Positions 16,783 to 25,813 of a stretch of DNA of 64,000 bases are shown piece by piece. Under the pieces are notes generated by a model. It was not told the DNA's origin. It saw only the letters and a program-made list of their open reading frames with translations, and made no database searches. Each line of letters opens with the position of its first letter. The first letter of the stretch is position 1. The stretch spans positions 186,001 to 250,000 of the forward strand of contig NZ_QOKV01000003.1 of the NCBI RefSeq assembly GCF_008365405.1, given 5' to 3'. The DNA comes from Azospirillum brasilense. GTDB taxonomy: Bacteria > Pseudomonadota > Alphaproteobacteria > Azospirillales > Azospirillaceae. Both the position numbers and the translations under genes were made by a program.

Positions 16783-17676
16783 TCAGAAGGCCGACTCCGC
16801 CACCTTCTTCACCAGGAAGTCGCGGAACACCGCGATGCGCTTGGAATGGCGCAGTTCCTCAGCATAGACGAAGTAGGCGTCGACCTTCGGGCCGTCCACG
16901 TCGGGCAGGACGCGCGTCAGCTCCTTGCTGCCGTCCACCAGGAAGTCGGGCAGGGCGGCGATGCCCAGTCCGCTCTCCACGGCCCGGTACATGGCGTAGA
17001 TGCTGTTGACCTGCAGGATCGGCTTGCGCACGCCCGGGGCCGGGTCGCCCACCTCGTTGATCCAGTTGACGTTGGCGATGGGCGCGCGGACGTCCGGCGG
17101 ATAGGCGACGATGTCGTGCCCGTCCAGGTCGGCGGGGATCTTCGGGGCGCCGCGCTTCTTCAGATAGTCCTGATGGGCGTAGAGATGGAAATGCACCGAC
17201 ATCAGGTGGCGCTGGATCAGGTCGGGCTGGCGCGGCGTGTTCATGCGGATGGCGATGTCCGCCTCGCGCATCGCCAGATCCAGTTCGTTGTCGTCGATCA
17301 GCAGGGTGAGCTGGATGTCCGGGTAGATCGACAGGAACTCGTTGACGCGCGGGGTCAGCCAGGTTGAGCCGAAGGCCACCGTGGTGGTCACGCGCAGCGG
17401 CCCCTTCGGATGCTCCCGGCTTTCGGTCAGCATCGCCTCGGTCATCGACAGCTTGGCGAAGACGTCGCGGGCGGTGCGGTGCAGAAGCTCGCCCTGCTCG
17501 GTCAGGATCAGGCCGCGCGCGTGCCGGTGAAACAGCGGCACGCCCAGGCTTTCCTCCAGCGCGCTGATCTGGCGGCTGACCGCCGACTGGCTGAGGTTCA
17601 GCGTCTCGCCGGCGTGCGTGAAACTTCCAGCCTCGGCCACGGCGTGGAAGACCCGAAGCTTGTCCCAGTCCATCAT
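16783..17676 (-). CDS. LysR-family transcriptional regulator
   Basis: A 297-aa protein. The N-terminal winged helix-turn-helix (about residues 4-63) has FHAVAEAGSFTHAGETLNLS and QSAVSRQISALEESLGVPLF. The C-terminal effector domain (about 90-295) has the substrate-binding-protein-like fold. Such proteins act as dimers or tetramers at promoters and respond to small co-inducers, not identifiable here. The start could be either of two adjacent ATGs. The gene is not next to a divergently transcribed metabolic gene, the usual clue to its target. Confidence 0.93.
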   Translation of the reverse strand: MMDWDKLRVFHAVAEAGSFTHAGETLNLSQSAVSRQISALEESLGVPLFHRHARGLILTEQGELLHRTARDVFAKLSMTEAMLTESREHPKGPLRVTTTVAFGSTWLTPRVNEFLSIYPDIQLTLLIDDNELDLAMREADIAIRMNTPRQPDLIQRHLMSVHFHLYAHQDYLKKRGAPKIPADLDGHDIVAYPPDVRAPIANVNWINEVGDPAPGVRKPILQVNSIYAMYRAVESGLGIAALPDFLVDGSKELTRVLPDVDGPKVDAYFVYAEELRHSKRIAVFRDFLVKKVAESAF

Positions 17677-18097
17677 GCCTGTCTTGCTGCCCGCGCCCTG
17701 GCGGGGAGCCTCCCGTTCATTCTTGAAGACGGCGCATAGCCGCCATGCTCATTTATACCGGGAACGCGCGGCGAACGCACCCCCAACCAAAGGCCCACCG
17801 CACGAAAAAGAGCCAAGCTTGGTAAGAATTTTCCGTTGTGCTGCGAAGAGCGCACATTTGTTTATCCCGCATTGTGGGATTTTTGCCTTTCCCGCAACCG
17901 AGGGACGACGTCGCCGCTCTGGATTTGCCCGGAGGACAACCGAAGACGGGCGCGGGACCGGGAGACTCGGGCCGGCGGACCCTGAAAAAGACGCATCCCC
18001 CTTGTTGCGGTAGGGCCTCCCCCCTTGCGCCGTTGCGCGGGCCGGGAGACGGGTCGCTAATCAGGCGTGACGCGGACTTGGGAAGGAGGGGTTCCGA
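17677..18097. other. Intergenic region with a hairpin plus T-run
   Basis: This spacer separates LysR from an 81-aa gene. At 17864-17884 on the + strand ATCCC-N7-GGGAT is followed by TTTT, which looks like a small intrinsic terminator or attenuator, although no + strand gene precedes it. The segment 17740-17900 is less GC-rich than its surroundings. I see no convincing gene. Confidence 0.4.
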
Positions 18098-18343
18098 ATG
18101 CCCGATCAGCTTCAGCCGGCGCTCACCCGCGATCAGGTGATCGACATCTGCGGGCGCCTGGACGACATGCGCATCGCCACCATCATCGGCACGGGCGCAA
18201 CGCCCGCCGAATTGATGGAGGCCACCAGCTGGACCGGCGCCGACGACTACATGGGGGAGGCGACTCAGCATCCTCCCTCGGGCCGGGTCGCCCGGCTCGT
18301 GGAGCTTCTCAAGGCCGACGAGCCGGACTGGGAGGACCGCTGA
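18098..18343 (+). CDS. Conserved hypothetical small protein, 81 aa
   Basis: I recognise no family. The ATG at 18098 has a strong GAAGGAGGGG nearby. The sequence starts with an acidic-helical segment (LTRDQVIDICGRLDDMRIATIIGTG), continues through ATPAELMEATSWTGADDY, and ends with a polar tail. The pattern of a helix, a glycine turn and another helix suggests a small soluble helical protein. It converges with the MFS transporter gene 12 bases away. No partner gene is adjacent on the same strand. Confidence 0.65.
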   Translation: MPDQLQPALTRDQVIDICGRLDDMRIATIIGTGATPAELMEATSWTGADDYMGEATQHPPSGRVARLVELLKADEPDWEDR

Positions 18344-18355
18344 TCCGCCTGTGGT

Positions 18356-19795
18356 TCAGTCGGCCGCTTCGAGCGCGCGCGGCGGTTCCTTGGTCCGCGC
18401 GCGGGCGCGGTGGCCGCTGATCTCCGAACCGGCGTCGGGCGGCAGCCGCAGGAAGAACAGGGCCGACACGCAGGCCATGCCCCCGACCGTCAGGAAGGCC
18501 GGCACGAAGTCGGTGGGCGTCAGCGCCGCGCCGGGGCCGCTGGTGGCGCTCTGCGTCAGGTGCAGCACCGTCGCCCCGACCGCGACGCCCAGGCTGAGCG
18601 AGACCTGCTGCATCACGCTGGCCAGCGTGTTGGCGCGGCTCAGGCACGCCTTGGGCACCTCGGCGTAGGCCAGGCTGTTCAGGCCGGTGAACTGCAGCGA
18701 GCGGAAGAAGCCGCCCATCAGCAGAGCGCCCAGGATGACCCAGTGCGCCGTTTCGGGCCGGAAGGCGGCGTAGCTCGCCAGGATCAGGCCGCTGAGCAGC
18801 GCGTTGGCGGTCAGCACCCGGCGGAAGCCCAGCCGGCGCAGGATGGGGCCGGCCAGCGCCTTCATGGTCAGCGCCCCGGCGGCCCCGGCGAAGGTCAGCG
18901 CCCCGGATTCGAACGGTGTGCGCCCGAAGCCGACCTGGAGCATCAGCGGCATCAGGAAGGGCACGGCGCCGATGCCGATGCGGAACAGCGTGCCGCCCAT
19001 GACCGAGGCGAAGTAGGTCGGCAGCCGCAGCAGCGAGGGGTCGAGCACCGGCCGCTCCATCCCGCGGGCGTGGCGCAGATAGAGCCACGCGGCGGCGAAG
19101 CCCAGCCCGAGCACCCCGGCGACCGCGGCGGGCGGCAGCACGCCGCGGCCGACATTCTCCAGCCCGAACATCAGCGCGGCCAGGGCCAGCGCGCTCAGCG
19201 CGAAGCCGCGGCTGTCGAAGGGGTCGCGCTCGGTCTCCCGCACGTTGGGGATCAGGGTCAGCACCAGCGCGATCCCGATCAGCCCGATCGGCACGTTGAT
19301 GTAGAAGATCCAGCGCCAGGAGGCGTAGGTGGCGATGAAGCCACCGACCAGCGGACCCAGCGCCGGGCCGATCAGCGCCGGCAGGGTCATCTGGGCCATG
19401 GCGGCGACCAGCTTTTCCTTGGGCACCGTCTTCAGCAGGATCAGCCGCCCCACCGGCACCATCATCGCCCCGCCCAGCCCCTGGACGATGCGCGCGCCCA
19501 CCAGCTCGTACAGCCCGTCCGACTGGCCGCAGAGGATCGAGCCGACGGTGAACACCGCGATGGCCGCCGCGAAGACCGTCCGCGTGCCGTAGCGGTCGGC
19601 CATCCAGCCGCTGACCGGCAGGAACACCGCCAGCGCCAGCATGTAGGAGGTCATGGCGAGGCTGAGGCGCAACGGGTCCTCGCCCATCGACCGCGCGATC
19701 TCCGGCAGCGCGGTGGCGATCACCGTCGCGTCCAGATTCTCCATGAACAGGGCGCAGGCGATGATGAAGGGAATGCAGCGGGTGGCGCGGGGCAT
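18356..19795 (-). CDS. MFS multidrug efflux transporter, DHA2 type
   Basis: A 479-aa integral membrane protein with about 14 predicted helices, as in the EmrB/QacA (DHA2) family. It shows the first-helix motif LDATVIATALPEIARSMG near residue 20, motif A-like GWMADRYGTR near 63, and ARIVQGLGGAMMVPVGR near 103. Such proteins export drugs or toxic metabolites with protons, often with an EmrA-type periplasmic adaptor. No adaptor gene is present here, so it may work alone. The crotonase gene lies upstream on the same strand. Confidence 0.92.
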   Translation of the reverse strand: MPRATRCIPFIIACALFMENLDATVIATALPEIARSMGEDPLRLSLAMTSYMLALAVFLPVSGWMADRYGTRTVFAAAIAVFTVGSILCGQSDGLYELVGARIVQGLGGAMMVPVGRLILLKTVPKEKLVAAMAQMTLPALIGPALGPLVGGFIATYASWRWIFYINVPIGLIGIALVLTLIPNVRETERDPFDSRGFALSALALAALMFGLENVGRGVLPPAAVAGVLGLGFAAAWLYLRHARGMERPVLDPSLLRLPTYFASVMGGTLFRIGIGAVPFLMPLMLQVGFGRTPFESGALTFAGAAGALTMKALAGPILRRLGFRRVLTANALLSGLILASYAAFRPETAHWVILGALLMGGFFRSLQFTGLNSLAYAEVPKACLSRANTLASVMQQVSLSLGVAVGATVLHLTQSATSGPGAALTPTDFVPAFLTVGGMACVSALFFLRLPPDAGSEISGHRARARTKEPPRALEAAD

Positions 19796-19889
19796 GGCGG
19801 GGGCGATGGGATGGGGGCGACGTTCCCAATCTGGACTGACACCGTCCGGAAACCACCGCTATGGCGCGAACCCTGGCATGCGCGGGCGC

Positions 19890-20669
19890 TCAACGCCCCT
19901 TGAAGACCGGCTTGCGTTTCTCCAGGAACGCCCGGTAGCCCTCGCGGAAATCCTCCGTGCCGAAGCAGTGGTAGCATTCGGCGATCTCCGCCTCCGACAG
20001 CGGCGCGGGGTCGGACAGGCGGCGGACGAACTGCTTGTGCAGGCGGGCGGCCAGCGGGGCGCCCCCGGCGATGCGCTCGCAGGTCGCGGCGATCTCGCCC
20101 TCGAAGGCATCGTCGGCGACGAGGCGGTGGACCAGCCGCTTGTCCTTGGCCTCCTCCGCGCCGAAGATGCGGCCTTCCAGCAGGATTTCCAGCGCCGCCG
20201 GGCCGCCCGCGATGTCGTGGAGCAGCTTCAGCTCGGGCAGCGCCATGGAGATGCCGAGCCGGCTGACCGGCACGCCGAAGCGGCTTCCCGTCGTGCAGAC
20301 CCGCAGGTCGCAGGCCAGCGCGACGGCCAGCCCGATGCCGCAGCAGGCGCCCTGGATGGCCGCCAGTGTCGGGTGCGGCAAGTCGCGCAGCAGGGTCAGC
20401 CCCTCGTCCATCAGCACGCCGTAGTCGGCGCCCTGCTCGGGGCTGTTGCGCTCCGTCTCGAATTCGGAGATGTCGGCGCCGGGGCTGAAGGCTCGCCCGC
20501 CGGCCCCGCGCAGCACCACCGCGCGCACCGTCTCGTCGGCGCCGAGCTGGCGCAGCAGCGGGATCAGCGCCTGCCACATCGGCTTGTCGAAGGCGTTCAG
20601 CTTGTCGGGGTTGCTGAGGGTCAGCGTGGCGACGACGCCGTCGCGGGTCAGGGTCACGGTGCCGGCCAT
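19890..20669 (-). CDS. Crotonase-superfamily protein lacking the hydratase glutamates
   Basis: A 259-aa crotonase fold. The first oxyanion-hole segment is present (GGRAFSPGADISEF near residue 57-70), as is the second region (GACCGIGLAVALACDL near 105). In enoyl-CoA hydratases the catalytic pair lies in GGGCELA and FGxPE. Here those positions read CCGIGLA and FGVPVSR, so both glutamates are missing. The enzyme probably binds an acyl-CoA but catalyses something other than simple hydration, such as isomerisation, hydrolysis or decarboxylation. It is on the same strand as the MFS gene and divergent from the ABC transporter genes. Confidence 0.85.
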   Translation of the reverse strand: MAGTVTLTRDGVVATLTLSNPDKLNAFDKPMWQALIPLLRQLGADETVRAVVLRGAGGRAFSPGADISEFETERNSPEQGADYGVLMDEGLTLLRDLPHPTLAAIQGACCGIGLAVALACDLRVCTTGSRFGVPVSRLGISMALPELKLLHDIAGGPAALEILLEGRIFGAEEAKDKRLVHRLVADDAFEGEIAATCERIAGGAPLAARLHKQFVRRLSDPAPLSEAEIAECYHCFGTEDFREGYRAFLEKRKPVFKGR

Positions 20670-20835
20670 CGCGTGTCGGGCTCCCCATCCATTCGGTTGC
20701 GTATGGGGCAGACCACAAACACCGGCGGCCCCGTTCCGTCAAGGGCTTCCCTAAAGCCGCATCGGCGCTGGACCACGGGGCCGCGGGTCCCCATAGTTCG
20801 TAGCCGGGACTTCACCGGACGGAGATGACGCCGCG

Positions 20836-22524
20836 ATGCGAACGGGATTGGCGCGAACGGGATTGGCCGCTTTCACCCTGGCCGCCGCTCTGGCCGCCGC
20901 CCCGATGGGCTCGCCCGCCTTCGCGGCGAAGGACGAGCTGGTGATCGGCATGACCCAGTTCCCGTCCAACTGGCACCCCTCCATGGAAGCGATGATGGCC
21001 AAGAGCTACGTCCTGTCCATGGCGCGCCGGCCCTTCACCGCCTACGACCCCGACTGGCGGCTGACCTGCCTGCTCTGCACCGAGCTGCCGGCGCTGGACA
21101 AGGGCACGGCGGAGTATGAGACGCGGGCCGACGGCCGGAAGGGCATCAAGGTCACCTACACCATCAACCCCAAGGCGACCTGGGGCGACGGCACGCCGGT
21201 GACGACCGAGGACGTGCTGTTCACCTGGACGGTGGGCAAGCACCCGCAGAGCGGCTACAGCAATTTCGACCTGTTCGCCCGCGACATCGTGGCGATCGAT
21301 GCGAAGGACGAGCGCACCTTCACCATCCATCGCGACAAGGCGGTGTGCAGCTACGCCGAGATCAACGACTTCGAGATCCTGCCCGCCCATCTGGAGCGCG
21401 CGGTGTTCGAGGCGGACCCGGCGACCTACCGCAACCGCTCCAAGTACGAGACGGACACGACGAACCCCGGCCTGTGGTTCGGCCCCTACCGCATCGCCCA
21501 GGTCGAGCCGGGCAGCCATGTGGTGCTGGAGCCCAACCCGACCTGGTGGGGCGCCAAGCCGGCCTTCAAGCGGGTGATCGTGAAGTCCATCGAGAACACC
21601 GCCGCGCTGGAGGCCAACCTGCTGGCCGGGCAGGTCGACATGGTGCCGGGGGAGACCGGCCTGCCGCTCGACCAGGTGCTCGCCTTCGAGAAGCGGCACG
21701 GCAGCCGCTACAACGTCTTCTACAAGCCCGGCCTGTTCTTCGAGCATGTCGAGCTGAACCTCGACAACCCGGCGCTGGCCGATGTGCGGGTGCGCCGGGC
21801 GCTGCTCCACGCCGTCGACCGCGAGGCGATCTCCAAGCAGCTCTACGACGGTCGCCAGCCGGTCGCCCACAACGAGATCAGCCCGCTCGACCGCGTGCAC
21901 GCGCCGGGCTACCCGACCTACGCCTTCGACCCGGCGCTGGCGGCCAAGCTGCTGGACGAGGCGGGCTGGAGCGAGCGGCGCGCCGGGGTGCGCCACAACG
22001 CCAAGGGCGAACGGCTGTCGCTGGAGATCATGACGACCGCCGGCAACCGCTCCCGCGAGGTGTTGCAGCAGGTGCTCCAGGCGCAGTGGCGGCAGGCCGG
22101 GGTGGAGGTGCGCATCGTCAACGAGCCGGCCCGCGTCCTGTTCGGCGACACGCTGGAGAAGCGCCGCTTCAAGTCGATGGCGCTGTTCGCCTGGATCAGC
22201 GCGCCGGAGAACATCCCGCGCACCATCCTGCATTCCAGCATGATCCCGACGGAGGCCAACAACTGGGCGGGCCAGAACTACACCGGCTACCGGAACCCGG
22301 AGATGGACAAGGTTCTGGAGGACCTGGAGCATGTCTGCGAGCCCGACGCCAACCGTGCGCTGTGGGCGAAGCTGCAGTCGCTCTACGCGCAGGACCTGCC
22401 GAACCTGCCGCTGTTCTTCCGCGCCGACCCGTTCATCCTGCCGCCCTGGCTGGAGGGCGTGGTGCCGACCGGGCATCTGGATTCCAGCACGCTGTGGATC
22501 GAGACGTGGAAGGCGAAGGAGTGA
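20836..22524 (+). CDS. Peptide ABC transporter substrate-binding protein (SBP family 5)
   Basis: A 562-aa periplasmic protein with a signal peptide (cleavage after about residue 30, PAFAAKDE). The mature protein has the family 5 lobes: YTINPKATWGDGTPVTTEDV near 115, GPYRIAQVEPGSHVVL near 215, VRVRRALLHAVDREAI near 318. It delivers di- or oligopeptides, or similar molecules, to the inner-membrane permeases encoded downstream. An internal cysteine pair (TCLLCTELP near 77) is unusual and could form a disulphide. No ATPase gene follows in the window, so the transporter must borrow one or use a distant gene. Confidence 0.92.
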   Translation: MRTGLARTGLAAFTLAAALAAAPMGSPAFAAKDELVIGMTQFPSNWHPSMEAMMAKSYVLSMARRPFTAYDPDWRLTCLLCTELPALDKGTAEYETRADGRKGIKVTYTINPKATWGDGTPVTTEDVLFTWTVGKHPQSGYSNFDLFARDIVAIDAKDERTFTIHRDKAVCSYAEINDFEILPAHLERAVFEADPATYRNRSKYETDTTNPGLWFGPYRIAQVEPGSHVVLEPNPTWWGAKPAFKRVIVKSIENTAALEANLLAGQVDMVPGETGLPLDQVLAFEKRHGSRYNVFYKPGLFFEHVELNLDNPALADVRVRRALLHAVDREAISKQLYDGRQPVAHNEISPLDRVHAPGYPTYAFDPALAAKLLDEAGWSERRAGVRHNAKGERLSLEIMTTAGNRSREVLQQVLQAQWRQAGVEVRIVNEPARVLFGDTLEKRRFKSMALFAWISAPENIPRTILHSSMIPTEANNWAGQNYTGYRNPEMDKVLEDLEHVCEPDANRALWAKLQSLYAQDLPNLPLFFRADPFILPPWLEGVVPTGHLDSSTLWIETWKAKE

Positions 22525-22542
22525 GGGTGTGGCGGGTGGTTG

Positions 22543-22711
22543 CCCCCACCCTCCCACGCTTGCGCGTGGGTCCCTCCCTCCCCCGCTCTCGGCGGACCAA
22601 AGGTCCGCCTGCCGCGTCAGCGCAAACCATAGGTTTGCGCGAGAGCTTCGCGGGAGAGGGAAAGTTGGCCCCCTCTCCCGCGAAGCGGGGGAGGGCTGGG
22701 GAGGGGGCAAT
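22543..22711. repeat. C/G-rich palindromic repeat, long copy
   Basis: This 169-base element fills the gap between the SBP and permease genes. It consists of CCCTCCC/GGGAGGG arms and an inner module at 22585-22646 with two hairpins (GGCGGACC-AAA-GGTCCGCC and GCGCAAACC-ATA-GGTTTGCGC) closed by GCTCTCG/CGAGAGC. Related copies are at 24598, 37113, 43680, 46365 and 50692. Confidence 0.85.
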
Positions 22712-22717
22712 GTGCCC

Positions 22718-23683
22718 ATGACCCGCTTCCTCGCCTCCCGCCTGCTCCAGGCGCTGGTCGTCCTGCTGTTGATGAGCTTCGTCATCACCGTCCTGATGAC
22801 GCTGATGCCGGGCGATCCGGTGGACATGATGCTGGCCGGCAACCCGCGCGCCACCCCCGCCGACGCGGCGCGGCTGAAGGCGCTCTACGGCCTCGACAAG
22901 CCGTTGCTTGAACGCTACGGACACTGGCTCCAGGCGGCGCTGATGGGGGATTTCGGCTTCTCCCGGCTCTACGCGCAGCCGGTGCTGACGATCCTGCTGC
23001 CGCGGCTGGGCAACACGCTGCTGCTGCTCGGGGCGGCGATGGCGCTGACGCTGGCGGTGGCGCTGCCGCTCGGCGTCTACGCGGCGCGGCGGCCCTACGG
23101 CTGGGCGGACAACGCCATCAACCTGTTCTGCTTCGCCGGCATCTCGGTCCCGGCCTTCTGGCTGGCGCTGCTGCTGATCCTGCTGTTCGCGGTGGAGTTG
23201 CAATGGCTGCCCGCCTCCGGCCTCGGCCCGGTCGGTGGGGAGGGCTGGTGGGAGCGGCTGCCCTACCTCGTGCTGCCGGTGGCCTCGCTGACGCTGGCGA
23301 GCATCGGCGGCTACACGCGCTACGTCCGCGCCGCGATGATGGGGGAGCTTCGCCAGGATTACGTCCGCACCGCCCGCGCCAAGGGGCTGGGGGAGGGGCG
23401 GGTGGTCTGGCGCCACGCGCTGCGCAACGCGACGATCCCCATCGTGACCATCGTGGCGCTGGAGTTCGGCGCCCTCTTCTCCGGCGCGCTGGTGACCGAG
23501 ACGATGTTCGCTTGGCCGGGCATGGGCAAGCTGATCTACGACAGCATCATGGGCAACGACCTGAACGTGGCGCTGGTGGCGCTGCTGTTCGCCACGCTGA
23601 CGACGCTGGCCGGCAACCTGCTGGCCGACGCCGCCTACGCCGGGCTGGACCCGCGCATCTCTTTCAAGGGGGATGGGGCGTGA
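22718..23683 (+). CDS. Peptide ABC transporter permease, DppB type
   Basis: A 321-aa inner-membrane permease with about six helices. It opens MTRFLASRLLQALVVLLLMS and carries the cytoplasmic EAA loop YVRTARAKGLGEGRVVWRHALRNA near residue 218, the contact point for the ATPase. The family N-terminus GDPVDMMLAGN is near residue 32. The ATG at 22718 is used; a GTG two codons earlier is possible. A palindromic repeat separates it from the binding-protein gene. The stop codon overlaps the start of the next permease, so the two are translationally coupled. Confidence 0.93.
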   Translation: MTRFLASRLLQALVVLLLMSFVITVLMTLMPGDPVDMMLAGNPRATPADAARLKALYGLDKPLLERYGHWLQAALMGDFGFSRLYAQPVLTILLPRLGNTLLLLGAAMALTLAVALPLGVYAARRPYGWADNAINLFCFAGISVPAFWLALLLILLFAVELQWLPASGLGPVGGEGWWERLPYLVLPVASLTLASIGGYTRYVRAAMMGELRQDYVRTARAKGLGEGRVVWRHALRNATIPIVTIVALEFGALFSGALVTETMFAWPGMGKLIYDSIMGNDLNVALVALLFATLTTLAGNLLADAAYAGLDPRISFKGDGA

Positions 23684-24588
23684 GGGCGGGGCGCTTGAAG
23701 GCCGGGCGCTTCCTGCGGCGCTTCGCCCGCCACCGGCTGGCGGTGGCCAGCGCCCTGCTGCTGCTGGTCCTGGCCGTTGCGGCGGCGGCGGCGCCCTGGG
23801 TGGAGCACTGGCTGGGGGTGGAGGCCACGGGCATCAGCCTGCTCGACCGCTTCGGCCCGCCCTCGGCCCTGCACCCGCTGGGCACGGACGAGCTGGGGCG
23901 CGACGTGCTGGTGCGGCTGCTCTACGGCGGGCGGGTGTCGCTGTTCGTCGGCGTGGCGGCGGCGCTGGCCTCCGCCGTCATCGGCACGGGGATCGGGCTG
24001 CTGGCGGGCTATTTCGGCGGGCGGCTCGACGATCTGCTGATGCGGGTCACCGACGGGCTGATCGCGCTGCCGCTGCTGCCGCTGCTGATCGTGCTGGGCG
24101 CCATCGACCTGACGCGGCTGGGCATCCCGCCGGAGCTGGCGGGGGCGGAGGACGCCAGCCTGCTGCGCATCGTCGTTCTGGTGGCGCTGTTCGGCTGGAC
24201 GACGGTGGCACGGCTGGTGCGTGGGGCCACCCTGTCGGCGCGGCGGCGCGACTATGTGCGGGCGGCGGTGGCGATGGGGGCGGGCAGCCGCCGCATCATG
24301 CTGGCCCACATCCTGCCCAACGTCGCCGCCCCCGCCGTGGTGGCGACGACGCTGACGGTCGGCAACGTGATCCTGCTGGAGTCGGTGCTGAGCTTCCTTG
24401 GCCTCGGCATCCAGCCGCCGCTGCCCTCCTGGGGCAACATGCTGACCAACGCGCAGGAGCTGGTGGGAACGGCGCCGCTGCTGGCGGTGTGGCCCGGGCT
24501 GTTGATCTTCCTGACGGTGATCGCCGTCAACCTGCTGGGCGACGGGTTGCAGGACGCGCTGGACCCGCGGGTGGTTGGGAAGCGGTAG
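23680..24588 (+). CDS. Peptide ABC transporter permease, DppC type
   Basis: A 302-aa permease with an N-terminal helix followed by the DppC signature HPLGTDELGRDVLVRLLYGGR near residue 67 (split across the loop) and the EAA loop DYVRAAVAMGAGSRRIMLAH near 190. The GTG at 23680 overlaps the TGA of the upstream permease as GTGA, a standard coupling arrangement, which decides the start. Together with the upstream permease it forms the membrane channel of a dipeptide/oligopeptide-type importer. It is followed by another palindromic repeat and a convergent lipoprotein gene. Confidence 0.93.
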   Translation: MRAGRLKAGRFLRRFARHRLAVASALLLLVLAVAAAAAPWVEHWLGVEATGISLLDRFGPPSALHPLGTDELGRDVLVRLLYGGRVSLFVGVAAALASAVIGTGIGLLAGYFGGRLDDLLMRVTDGLIALPLLPLLIVLGAIDLTRLGIPPELAGAEDASLLRIVVLVALFGWTTVARLVRGATLSARRRDYVRAAVAMGAGSRRIMLAHILPNVAAPAVVATTLTVGNVILLESVLSFLGLGIQPPLPSWGNMLTNAQELVGTAPLLAVWPGLLIFLTVIAVNLLGDGLQDALDPRVVGKR

Positions 24589-24597
24589 TCGTTGGTG

Positions 24598-24711
24598 CCC
24601 CCTCCCTAACCCTCCCCCGCTTTGCGGTGGAGGGGATCAAGTTCCCTCTCCTGCGAAGCGGGGGAGGGAAGGGGCCCGCGGCGAAGCCGTGGGAAGGGTG
24701 GGGGCAAGCAA
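24598..24711. repeat. C/G-rich palindromic repeat
   Basis: CCCTCCC arms and GCGAAGCGGGGGAGGG hairpins lie between two convergent genes. The last 29 bases (24678-24706) are identical to a segment at 60313-60341, showing that the family has separable modules. Confidence 0.8.
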
Positions 24712-24719
24712 GCGGCCCC

Positions 24720-25184
24720 TCATTTCTCCCTTTGAAACTTCGCCGCCCCAGCCGCCATCGGGATCAGCCGCACCGCGTAAGGGCTGGTCTGCATTTGCGC
24801 CACCGCCTGGGCCGGACCCGGAACCCGCTCGCGGTAGCCGACGACGACATCGCCGCCGGACGCCTGCGCGCTGACGATGGACACGCCATAGCCGCCGGTG
24901 TCGCGCGGGCCGAGGAACACCGCCGCGGCCATGCGGTCGCCGGGTAGGGGGCCTGGTGCCGCCTCGCCGACGCGGGCCCAGAGGTCGTTCCATTCCTGCG
25001 GGTTGCGCGCGACCACATAGGCACGCTCGTAGGCCTGGCTGCGGTCGCCCTGCCAATAGGTGCCGGGATCGGCGTCGGCGGGAAGCAGAGCCTGCGGCTC
25101 CGTGCCGTCCGGGGCGGTCTGGCAGGCTCCGAGCAGCGGAAGCGTCACGGCGAGGGCGAGAAGCGCGACCGCCAGGCGGGTCAT
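24720..25184 (-). CDS. Lipoprotein with PrcB-like C-terminal domain
   Basis: A 154-aa lipoprotein. The signal peptide ends in the lipobox LLGAC near residue 20. The mature part carries the pattern of the PrcB C-terminal domain: YVVARNPQEWNDLWARVG, FLGPRDTGGYGVSIV, then YRERVPGPAQAVAQMQTSPY and VRLIP. That domain was named from a spirochaete protease complex, and its role elsewhere is unknown. It starts eight bases after the GST stop codon, so the two are likely co-transcribed. Confidence in the domain is moderate, in the lipoprotein nature high. Confidence 0.75.
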   Translation of the reverse strand: MTRLAVALLALAVTLPLLGACQTAPDGTEPQALLPADADPGTYWQGDRSQAYERAYVVARNPQEWNDLWARVGEAAPGPLPGDRMAAAVFLGPRDTGGYGVSIVSAQASGGDVVVGYRERVPGPAQAVAQMQTSPYAVRLIPMAAGAAKFQREK

Positions 25185-25192
25185 GCGGCGGC

Positions 25193-25813
25193 TCACTCCG
25201 GCACCGCCATGCCGCGCTTGACCGCCGGGCGCTCCGCGACCGCGTCGTGCCAGCGCTTCAGGTTGGGGTAGCGGTCCAGCACGTTGCCCTCCGCCTTGGC
25301 GGCCACGGCGACGAAGGGGAAACAGGCGATGTCGGCGATGGAGAAGGCGCCGCCGGCCAGATACGCCGACCCGCCCAGACGCTCCTCCATCGCGGCGTGG
25401 ATGCGCTGCAGCTCGCCTTTGAAATAGTCGATGGCGTAGGGGATCTTCTCCGGCGCCATGACGGCGAAGCGGAACTTGCTCAACCCCGAGGGACCGAGGT
25501 CGCTGACGCCCAGCATCAGCCAGCTCAGCGCCTCCGCCCGCTCGTCCTCGTCCTCGGGCAGCAGGCGGCCGGTGCGCTCGGCGTAGTGCAGCAGGATGGC
25601 CCCCGATCCGAACAGGCGGCGCTTTTTGCCGCCGGGCAGATCCTCGACGACGGCCGGGATCTTGCCGATCGGGCTGACCGCCAGATAGTCGGGCTGACGG
25701 CCTTCGCCGGCCACGAGATCGACCTTGTGGACCTTGTAGGTGAGACCCAGCTCTTCCAGCAGGATCGAAGCCTTTTGCCCGTTCGGCGAGGCGAAGGTGT
25801 AGAGCGTGATCAT
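25193..25813 (-). CDS. Glutathione S-transferase
   Basis: A 206-aa GST of the bacterial YfcG/Ure2p-like type. It opens MITLYTFASPNGQKASILLE and contains SPIGKIPAVVED and FGSGAILLHYAE, the glutathione site. The C-terminal domain has the GAFSIADIACFPFV motif common to this class. Members of this class often act as disulphide reductases rather than classical transferases. The ATG at 25813 fits the family; the longer frame does not. It is upstream of the PrcB-like lipoprotein on the same strand and downstream of hemN. Confidence 0.9.
   Translation of the reverse strand: MITLYTFASPNGQKASILLEELGLTYKVHKVDLVAGEGRQPDYLAVSPIGKIPAVVEDLPGGKKRRLFGSGAILLHYAERTGRLLPEDEDERAEALSWLMLGVSDLGPSGLSKFRFAVMAPEKIPYAIDYFKGELQRIHAAMEERLGGSAYLAGGAFSIADIACFPFVAVAAKAEGNVLDRYPNLKRWHDAVAERPAVKRGMAVPE

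Noticed and set aside
22543..22711. Repeats as a CRISPR array
   Set aside because: The copies are dispersed over the window, not tandem with uniform spacers, and no cas genes are present.
20812..22854. 680-codon open frame on the minus strand over the SBP gene
   Set aside because: Antisense shadow of the binding protein. It has no start signals or domains and runs through the palindromic repeat.
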